DNA of 11,156 nt from Candidatus Aminicenantota bacterium. Lineage in GTDB: Bacteria; Acidobacteriota; Aminicenantia; UBA2199. Both the position numbers and the translations under genes were made by a program. Position 1 is the stretch's first letter, and the number at the start of each line of letters is the position of its first letter. The notes under the pieces are model-generated. The model worked only from the letters and a program-made list of their open reading frames with translations, had not been told where the DNA came from and ran no database searches. The stretch spans positions 1-11,156 of the forward strand of contig JAOZTV010000080.1 in assembly GCA_029939015.1 (NCBI GenBank). The letters are read 5' to 3'. Positions 6,588 to 11,156 of this stretch are shown here, piece after piece.

Positions 6588-8669
6588 ATGGAACAAACAG
6601 CTATAAGCAAAATTAGAAACATTGGTATTGTCGCCCATATCGACGCAGGCAAGACAACAACAACAGAGAGAATACTTTTCTTTTCAGGTAAGATTAGAAA
6701 GGTTGGAGAGGTGCATGACGGTGAAGCTGTTATGGATTTTATGCAACAAGAACAGGAAAGAGGTATTACAATCTCATCAGCTGCAATTACAGCAAACTGG
6801 GGAGAAAACATTATAAACATCATTGATACTCCAGGACATATTGATTTTACACTCGAAGTTGAACGTTCATTAAGAATACTTGATGGTATCGCAATGATAT
6901 TCTGTTCAGTTGGAGGTGTTGAACCTCAGAGTGAAACAGTCTGGCATCAGGCAGATAGATATAAGGTTCCACGAATTGCATTTGTTAATAAAATGGACAG
7001 ACAAGGTGCTGATTTATTTGGTACAATTGATATGATGAACGATATGCTTGGTGCTAACGCAATCCCTTTTCAATTACCAATAGGAAATGAAGCGGACTTT
7101 GATGGAGTCATTGACCTTGTTCTAATGAAAGCTTTTACTTATAAAAATCTTGCAGTTCAAGTTAATGAAATTCCTGAGGAATTAAAAGAAAGAGCTCTTG
7201 AATTAAGAAATCAACTAATTGAAAAACTCGCTGATTTTGATGACAATATAATGGAGAAATTTCTTAACGAAGAAGAAGTAACAACTGAAGAAATAAAAAC
7301 AGCTGCAAGAAATGCTGTTCTTAACCTCTTAATTACACCTGTTTTCTGCGGAACTGCCTTTAAAGATAAGGGAATTCAAACTCTTTTAGATGCAGTTGTT
7401 GACTATCTTCCATCACCAATTGATAGAGGTATTGTCTTAGGTTATGACACAGATGATACAGAAAAAACACTGTCAAGAAAACCGTCTTATAAAAGACCTT
7501 TTTCAGCCTTAGCTTTTAAAATTATCAACGATAATTATGTAGGACAACAGACCTTTATCAGAGTCTATTCAGGTGAATTAAATGCAGGTAGTTATATATA
7601 TAATCCAAACAAAAAGAAAAGAGAAAGAGTTGGTAGAATATTAAGAGTCAGTGCAAATGATAGAGAGGAATTAACATCTATCAAAGCCGGTGAAATTGGT
7701 GCCTTAATTGGAATGAAAAACACAAAGACCGGAGATACTTTATGTGATATTGATAACCCAATATTCCTTGAGAATATTCATTATCCTGAAACAGTTCTCG
7801 ATATGAAAATCACTCCTGAATCTATGAAAGAAAGAGATAAACTTGGATTTGCCCTTGGAAAACTTGCTTTGGAAGACCCATCATTTAAGGTAAGATTTGA
7901 TGGTGAAACAGATGAAACAGTCATCTCAGGAATGGGAGAATTACATCTTGAAGTAATCGTTGATAGATTAAGAACAGAGCATAAATTAAAGGTAAATGTT
8001 GATGAACCTGCTGTTGCATTCAGAGAAACAATTACAAAAGAGATTAGACATGATTATAAATATAAGAAACAAAGTGGTGGACATGGACAATTTGCTCATA
8101 TAGTTTTCAGAATTGAAGAAAATTCAGGAGAAGGTCTCGAATTTGTTGACCGCATTAAAGGTGGAAATATTCCAAAAGAATATATACCGGCAGTTAAAAA
8201 AGGCTTCTTAGCAACAATGGCAAAGGGTGTTCTCGTAGGATTTCCAATAGTTGATATAAAATTCACATTAATTGATGGAAGTTTTCATGCCGTTGACTCA
8301 AGTGAAATGGCATTTCGTTCCTGTACAGAACAAGGTTTAAGAGAAGCAATTAAAAAGGCTGGTGCAATAATGCTTGAACCAACAATGAAACTTGAAATTA
8401 ACACTCCTGATGACTATATGGGAGATGTAATTGGAGACGTAAACCGAAGAAGAGGTCAGATCGACAATATGAGACGACATAGAAAGGGTTCACAAAAACT
8501 CCAGGGCATGGTTCCACTAAAAGAAATGTTCGGATATGCATCTTCGCTAAGGACAATTTCAAGCGGAAGAGCAAACTACTCAATGGAATTTTATAAATAC
8601 ACTAAAGTACCACAAAAACTTCAACAGGAAACAGTTGAAGAAATAAACTCAAAAAAAGAGAAAAAGTAA
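6588..8669 (+). CDS. fusA: Translation elongation factor G
   Basis: Ribosomal translocase GTPase, 693 residues, full length. The G domain has AHIDAGKT (16-23), RGITI (58-62), DTPGH (80-84), NKMD (134-137) and CGTAF (254-258). Domain II spans about 300-390. Domain III follows (about 400-475), with SGMGELHLEVI (447-457). Domain IV begins near 480, with KKQSGGHGQFAH (493-504); its tip has H567 in FHAVDSSEMAF, the position of the catalytically important E. coli His583. Domain V has NTPDDYMGDVIGDVNRRRGQI (605-625) and VPLKEMFGYA (642-651). The segment MRRHRKGSQKLQG (628-640) is basic and differs from the usual GMEDRGG-type loop of canonical EF-G1; it reminds me of the spdEFG/mitochondrial-like branch, but I cannot prove that without a tree. 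It stands alone, not in the rpsL-rpsG-fusA-tuf operon. GTPase, translocation and recycling residues are intact. Confidence 0.97.
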   Translation: MEQTAISKIRNIGIVAHIDAGKTTTTERILFFSGKIRKVGEVHDGEAVMDFMQQEQERGITISSAAITANWGENIINIIDTPGHIDFTLEVERSLRILDGIAMIFCSVGGVEPQSETVWHQADRYKVPRIAFVNKMDRQGADLFGTIDMMNDMLGANAIPFQLPIGNEADFDGVIDLVLMKAFTYKNLAVQVNEIPEELKERALELRNQLIEKLADFDDNIMEKFLNEEEVTTEEIKTAARNAVLNLLITPVFCGTAFKDKGIQTLLDAVVDYLPSPIDRGIVLGYDTDDTEKTLSRKPSYKRPFSALAFKIINDNYVGQQTFIRVYSGELNAGSYIYNPNKKKRERVGRILRVSANDREELTSIKAGEIGALIGMKNTKTGDTLCDIDNPIFLENIHYPETVLDMKITPESMKERDKLGFALGKLALEDPSFKVRFDGETDETVISGMGELHLEVIVDRLRTEHKLKVNVDEPAVAFRETITKEIRHDYKYKKQSGGHGQFAHIVFRIEENSGEGLEFVDRIKGGNIPKEYIPAVKKGFLATMAKGVLVGFPIVDIKFTLIDGSFHAVDSSEMAFRSCTEQGLREAIKKAGAIMLEPTMKLEINTPDDYMGDVIGDVNRRRGQIDNMRRHRKGSQKLQGMVPLKEMFGYASSLRTISSGRANYSMEFYKYTKVPQKLQQETVEEINSKKEKK

Positions 8670-8688
8670 GAAAATTATAATATTTATT

Positions 8689-8715
8689 TAGGGGCAGATG
8701 TTAAAACTGCCCCTA
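8689..8715. terminator. GC-rich hairpin between convergent fusA and prmC
   Basis: A perfect 9-bp stem (TAGGGGCAG at 8689-8697 with CTGCCCCTA at 8707-8715) closes a 9-base loop, in otherwise very AT-rich DNA 19 bases after the fusA stop. The prmC stop codon (8713-8715) lies within the right arm. Neither side has a clean T-run, although the minus-strand continuation is AT-only for 16 bases. It is probably a bidirectional 3'-end hairpin rather than a textbook intrinsic terminator. Confidence 0.6.
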
Positions 8716-9549
8716 TGATACTGATACGCCAATAACAACTCGTCCTATTCCACTGTAATCTGAGATAGTTCTTATTTTTTTAAAATTATTATTTTCAAAT
8801 ATTTCTGACACAGATTCAGATTGATCATAGCCTATTTCAATTAATAGAGAACCACCTTTTTTTAAATATTTTTTTGTATTTAAAACAATTTTTCCAATAA
8901 TTTCAGTTCCTTTTTTGCCACCTACTAATGCCATCTTTGGTTCAAATTTTTTCACCTTATCTTCAAGTCCTTCCCATTCTTTTTCTGAAATATAAGGAGG
9001 ATTTGAAACTATAATATCAAACATTTTTTTCCCCACTGGAAAAAGGTCTGCTTTTATAATTTTAATTTTGCTTTGTAATCGATGTATTGCAATATTCCGT
9101 TTAAGTATTGGAAGAGCATTTTTTGATTTTTCAAGTGCAGTTATATTAGCATTTGAATTCTTTGCAAGAGCAATTGATATTGCACCACTCCCTGCACCAA
9201 TATCAAGTATATTTTCACTTTTATCTACTAATTTAAGAACTTCATCAATTAAAATTTCTGTTTCTGGACGGGGTATTAACACGCCTTTTTTTACATAAAA
9301 AAGCAACGAATAAAACTCTGTTTTTTGTATAATATACTGTACTGGCTCACCATTTTTGAGCCTGTTAAAATATCTGTAGAATTTTTGTAAAGCTGATTTA
9401 TTTGTTATGTTATGATTTTTATTTATCCAAAATTTTTCTTTAGAAAGAGAAAATACGTTTTGAATTAATAATTGAATATCTATAGGGTCTATAGATTTTA
9501 TTGTATTTGATCGTTTTATTGAATTATCAAAAAGATTTTTATAAAGCAC
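8713..9549 (-). CDS. prmC: Peptide chain release factor N5-glutamine methyltransferase
   Basis: SAM-dependent enzyme (also called HemK) that methylates the glutamine of the GGQ motif in release factors, raising termination efficiency. The 278 residues are normal. The N-terminal helical release-factor-binding domain (about 1-90) ends in GEPVQYIIQKTEFY (67-80) and the family's IPRPETE (92-98). The Rossmann methyltransferase part has LDIGAGSGAISIALA (115-129, SAM binding) and the catalytic NPPY (183-186) that holds the target amide, then FEPKMALVGGKKG (202-214). The start codon is GTG (9549-9547), 12 bases after the stop of prfA, its substrate's gene. A short AGGA ten bases before the GTG lies inside a 12-base palindrome, so translation may depend on ribosomes finishing prfA. 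The N-terminal half is more diverged and lysine/asparagine-rich than the rest. Confidence 0.95.
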   Translation of the reverse strand: MLYKNLFDNSIKRSNTIKSIDPIDIQLLIQNVFSLSKEKFWINKNHNITNKSALQKFYRYFNRLKNGEPVQYIIQKTEFYSLLFYVKKGVLIPRPETEILIDEVLKLVDKSENILDIGAGSGAISIALAKNSNANITALEKSKNALPILKRNIAIHRLQSKIKIIKADLFPVGKKMFDIIVSNPPYISEKEWEGLEDKVKKFEPKMALVGGKKGTEIIGKIVLNTKKYLKKGGSLLIEIGYDQSESVSEIFENNNFKKIRTISDYSGIGRVVIGVSVS

Positions 9550-9551
9550 TA

Positions 9552-9563
9552 AGGACTAGTCCT
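9552..9563. repeat. 12-base perfect palindrome between prfA and prmC
   Basis: AGGACTAGTCCT is its own reverse complement. On the coding (minus) strand it runs from the prfA stop codon to three bases before the prmC GTG. In RNA it could form a 4-bp AGGA/UCCU hairpin with a CUAG loop, which would hide the only Shine-Dalgarno-like bases for prmC. It could be chance, but its position fits translational coupling. Confidence 0.5.
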
Positions 9564-10665
9564 AAGCCAGAATCTCTTTTAATTTATTATTAATTAGTAT
9601 TTTTGTAAAATGATCTGTCAACATCCTAACTAATTCGTCAAGGCTTCCATCAAGAATAGTCTCTACATTAAAGTTTTTTTCACTTACTCTATGATCTGTT
9701 ACTCTACTTTGAGGGAAATTATAAGTTCTGATTTTTTCTGACCTGTCTCCAGAACCCACCTGTTCCTTTCTAGCAGAGGACTGTTCACTTTTTTTTTTGT
9801 TTTCTTCATATTCATAAAGTTTAGATTTAAGCATCTTCATTGCCTTGTCTTTGTTTTTATGCTGCGAAGATTCATCCTGACATGAAACTACTATACCAGA
9901 AGGGAAATGAGTGATACGAATAGCAGATTCTGTTTTATTAACATGCTGACCACCAGCACCTGACGCTCTATATGTATCAATTCTAAGATCTTTTGAGTTT
10001 ATTTCAATCTCAACATCATCAATTTCAGACATTACCGCAACAGTTACAGTTGAAGTATGAATACGTCCACTTGACTCAGTAATAGGAACTCTTTGTACTC
10101 TATGAACACCACTTTCATACTTAAGGTATTTATTAGCTTTTTTACCCTTAATATAGATGACTATTTCTTTTATACCGCCAATTGCAGAAAGATTTGTTGA
10201 TACAATTTCAGATTTCCAGCCCCGACGTTCTGCAACTCTTGTGTACATTCGTAGTAAATCAGAAGCAAATAAAGAGGCCTCGTTACCGCCTGCTCCTGCT
10301 CTTATTTCAAGAAAAACATTTCTATTATCTGCTACTTCATCAGACACCATTAATACTTTAATTTCATTTTCCAATTGCAGGAGTCGCCCATCAAGTTCAC
10401 TAACTTCCATCTCAGCCATTTCAATAAGTTCAGCTTCATCAGAAATTTCTATTAATTCTTTAGCATCATCTCTCTGATCATTAAATTTCTTAAATTCAAG
10501 ATATTTATCATTTAGTGGACTTAGCTTACTAATTTCCTTAGATAGGTTTTTATATTCTTTTTTATTATTTACAATATCAGGATTACTTAATTTGGTAGAA
10601 ATATCTTCATATTTCTGATGTAATCCTTTTAAAAAAAAATAAAAACCTTCTTTTTTTTCTGACAT
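9562..10665 (-). CDS. prfA: Peptide chain release factor 1
   Basis: Class I release factor that reads UAA and UAG and triggers peptide release. The 367 residues are slightly above the E. coli length (360). Residues 1-110 form the helical N-terminal domain. RAGAGGNEASLFASDLLRMY (122-141) is conserved, as is GVHRVQRVPITESSGRIHTS (186-205). The tripeptide P-I-T (194-196) occupies the PxT codon-recognition site of RF1, where RF2 would have SPF; this decides RF1 over RF2. GAGGQHVNKTESAIR (236-250) carries the catalytic GGQ (238-240), whose Gln is the target of the next gene's product. The start ATG lies 11 bases after the rpmE stop with no Shine-Dalgarno sequence, only a T8 run between, so it is probably coupled to rpmE. 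The first twelve codons contain A8 and T9 runs, unusual and potentially slippery. Confidence 0.96.
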   Translation of the reverse strand: MSEKKEGFYFFLKGLHQKYEDISTKLSNPDIVNNKKEYKNLSKEISKLSPLNDKYLEFKKFNDQRDDAKELIEISDEAELIEMAEMEVSELDGRLLQLENEIKVLMVSDEVADNRNVFLEIRAGAGGNEASLFASDLLRMYTRVAERRGWKSEIVSTNLSAIGGIKEIVIYIKGKKANKYLKYESGVHRVQRVPITESSGRIHTSTVTVAVMSEIDDVEIEINSKDLRIDTYRASGAGGQHVNKTESAIRITHFPSGIVVSCQDESSQHKNKDKAMKMLKSKLYEYEENKKKSEQSSARKEQVGSGDRSEKIRTYNFPQSRVTDHRVSEKNFNVETILDGSLDELVRMLTDHFTKILINNKLKEILA

Positions 10666-10676
10666 TAAAAAAAATG

Positions 10677-10895
10677 TTAAGCTTTAGCTGCTTTTTCCTG
10701 ATAACCGTATTTTTTCTTAAATTTTTCAATTCTTCCTTCAGTATCAAGGTATTTTTGTTTGCCTGTATAAAAAGGGTGACATGCAGAACATATTTCAACT
10801 TCAATTGCTTTTTTTGTTGCTTTAGTTTTAAATGTGTTTCCACAAGCACATGAAACAGCACATTCGTAATATTTTGGGTGTATTTTGTCTTTCAT
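10677..10895 (-). CDS. rpmE: 50S ribosomal protein L31 (zinc-binding, C+ form)
   Basis: Small ribosomal protein of 72 residues that bridges the 50S central protuberance and the 30S head. MKDKIHPKY (1-9) and CSACHPFYTGKQ (36-47) are the family signatures. C16, C18, C36 and C39 are the four zinc ligands, so this is the C+ (zinc) form, not the zinc-free paralogue made under zinc starvation. An extra Cys at 12 is not a usual ligand. The tail is lysine-rich. The ATG is supported by a strong GGAGGA Shine-Dalgarno sequence (10903-10908) seven bases upstream. It leads the rpmE-prfA-prmC unit, with gaps of 11 and 12 bases. Confidence 0.96.
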   Translation of the reverse strand: MKDKIHPKYYECAVSCACGNTFKTKATKKAIEVEICSACHPFYTGKQKYLDTEGRIEKFKKKYGYQEKAAKA

Positions 10896-10902
10896 TATTT
10901 AA

Positions 10903-10908
10903 TCCTCC
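10903..10908 (-). promoter_or_regulatory. Strong ribosome binding site of rpmE
   Basis: On the minus strand GGAGGA stands seven bases before the rpmE ATG at 10895, the best Shine-Dalgarno match in the window. It fixes the rpmE start and serves as the contrast for genes without any such site. Confidence 0.85.
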
Positions 10909-10919
10909 GAAAAAAGAAA

Positions 10920-10948
10920 ATTTTATCAATTTTTATGGTAAATGTCAA
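10920..10948 (-). promoter_or_regulatory. Sigma-70 promoter of rpmE-prfA-prmC
   Basis: On the minus strand a perfect TTGACA (10943-10948) is followed after 17 bases by TAAAAT (10920-10925, 5 of 6). Initiation near 10913 would give a leader of about 18 bases that includes the GGAGGA site. It has the same promoter grammar as uppS and the DUF3078 gene, but 24 bases from the -10 box to the ATG instead of five or six. Confidence 0.75.
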
Positions 10949-10980
10949 TCTATCTTAAAATTTTCATCAAAATTGTTTTA

Positions 10981-11092
10981 ACGAAGGCAAATAGGCAGAG
11001 AGGCAAGGAGACAGAGAGTTAGAGATAGACATATTGGACATTCTTTAAGATTTTACTCTTTGCCTCTCTGCCTCCTTGCCTATTTGCCTATA
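10981..11092 (-). repeat. Octamer-built inverted-repeat element, copy 2
   Basis: This is the same element as at 1233-1345, in reverse orientation. The left arm reads GGCAAATA (10986), GGCAGAGA, GGCAAGGA, GACAGAGA, GTTAGAGA (to 11025) in strict 8-base steps. On the other strand, from 11088 leftwards, the right arm reads GGCAAATA, GGCAAGGA, GGCAGAGA, GGCAAAGA, GTAAAATC (down to 11049). Bases 11044-11085 are identical to the reverse complement of 1233-1274. The ACGAA at 10981-10985 is matched by TTCGT at 1341-1345, marking one common end. The arms differ by one octamer (an extra GGCAGAGA), which leaves an 8-base bulge in the stem. The element lies about 30 bases upstream of the rpmE -35 box and is noncoding. 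Confidence 0.85.
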
Positions 11093-11148
11093 TAGTTTTG
11101 TTTCTATTCAAAGCTGGATTTTTTCTAAAATAAATGAGATAATTACAA

Positions 11149-11156
11149 ATGGAAAA
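11149..11156 (+). other. Possible start of a plus-strand gene cut by the window edge
   Basis: An ATG at 11149 opens a frame (Met-Glu) that runs off the window. GATAAT (11138-11143) ends five bases before it, resembling the leaderless arrangement seen at uppS, but no good -35 box is present at 16-18 bases. Too little sequence remains to decide whether this is a gene. Confidence 0.15.

Noticed and set aside
6521..6823. A 100-residue minus-strand frame overlapping the start of fusA
   Set aside because: It is antisense to the EF-G G-domain and extends through the fusA promoter. The GTPase motifs on the plus strand explain the conservation.
10607..10861. An 84-residue minus-strand open frame spanning the rpmE/prfA junction
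   Set aside because: It lies in another frame over rpmE and the start of prfA, both of which have clear family motifs. The translation is low-complexity Lys/Leu/Phe with no family resemblance.
10981..11092. CRISPR array or simple tandem repeat at the octamer elements
   Set aside because: There are no spacers of constant length and no repeat of 23-47 bases. The units are 8 bases and the two arms are reverse complements, so the element is a palindromic repeat.

Overview
The window is an AT-rich (about one third G+C by eye) bacterial chromosomal segment, packed with housekeeping genes. The organism looks like a diderm (Gram-negative type): it has an RseP-type membrane protease and a DUF3078-like outer-membrane beta-barrel candidate, and it makes isoprenoids by the MEP pathway (Dxr). 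DUF3078 is mostly known from the Bacteroidota/Chlorobi (FCB) side. The promoters, however, read as ordinary sigma-70 consensus (TTGACA-17-TATAAT), not the TAnnTTTG type of Bacteroidota, so a non-Bacteroidota member of that neighbourhood or a candidate phylum is my guess. I cannot name the species.

Layout. 146-1165 (+): a NeuB/PseI/LegI-type nonulosonate synthase, alone in this window. 1166-1381: a gene-free stretch holding copy 1 of an unusual inverted-repeat element built of 8-base units. 1382-2254 (-): a DUF3078-like envelope protein. 2337-6461 (-): a tight cluster read as uppS-cdsA-dxr-rseP, with ATGA, ATGA and TAATG stop/start overlaps, covering undecaprenyl-PP synthesis, CDP-diacylglycerol synthesis, the first committed MEP step and site-2 proteolysis. 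6588-8669 (+): fusA (EF-G), divergent from uppS. 8713-10895 (-): rpmE-prfA-prmC, encoding ribosomal protein L31, release factor 1, and the methyltransferase that modifies the GGQ glutamine of that factor. 10981-11092: copy 2 of the octamer element, in opposite orientation to copy 1.

How the genes fit together. Dxr feeds the isoprenoid pool that UppS uses to make the C55 lipid carrier; CdsA supplies phospholipid precursor; RseP and the DUF3078 barrel belong to the envelope. The other half is translation: EF-G, L31, RF1 and the RF1 modifier.

The most interesting signals are not protein novelties. First, three transcription units (neuB, the DUF3078 gene, and uppS with its operon) each lack a Shine-Dalgarno sequence. 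Each has a sigma-70-like promoter whose -10 box ends only 5-6 bases before the ATG, so the predicted mRNA starts at or within a base of the start codon (leaderless). fusA and rpmE in the same window have ordinary leaders and Shine-Dalgarno sequences. Second, the paired octamer-built inverted repeats share a 42-base identical block and bracket about 9.7 kb. I see no CRISPR array, tRNA, rRNA, transposase, phage gene or defence system. The protein-coding content is otherwise ordinary.
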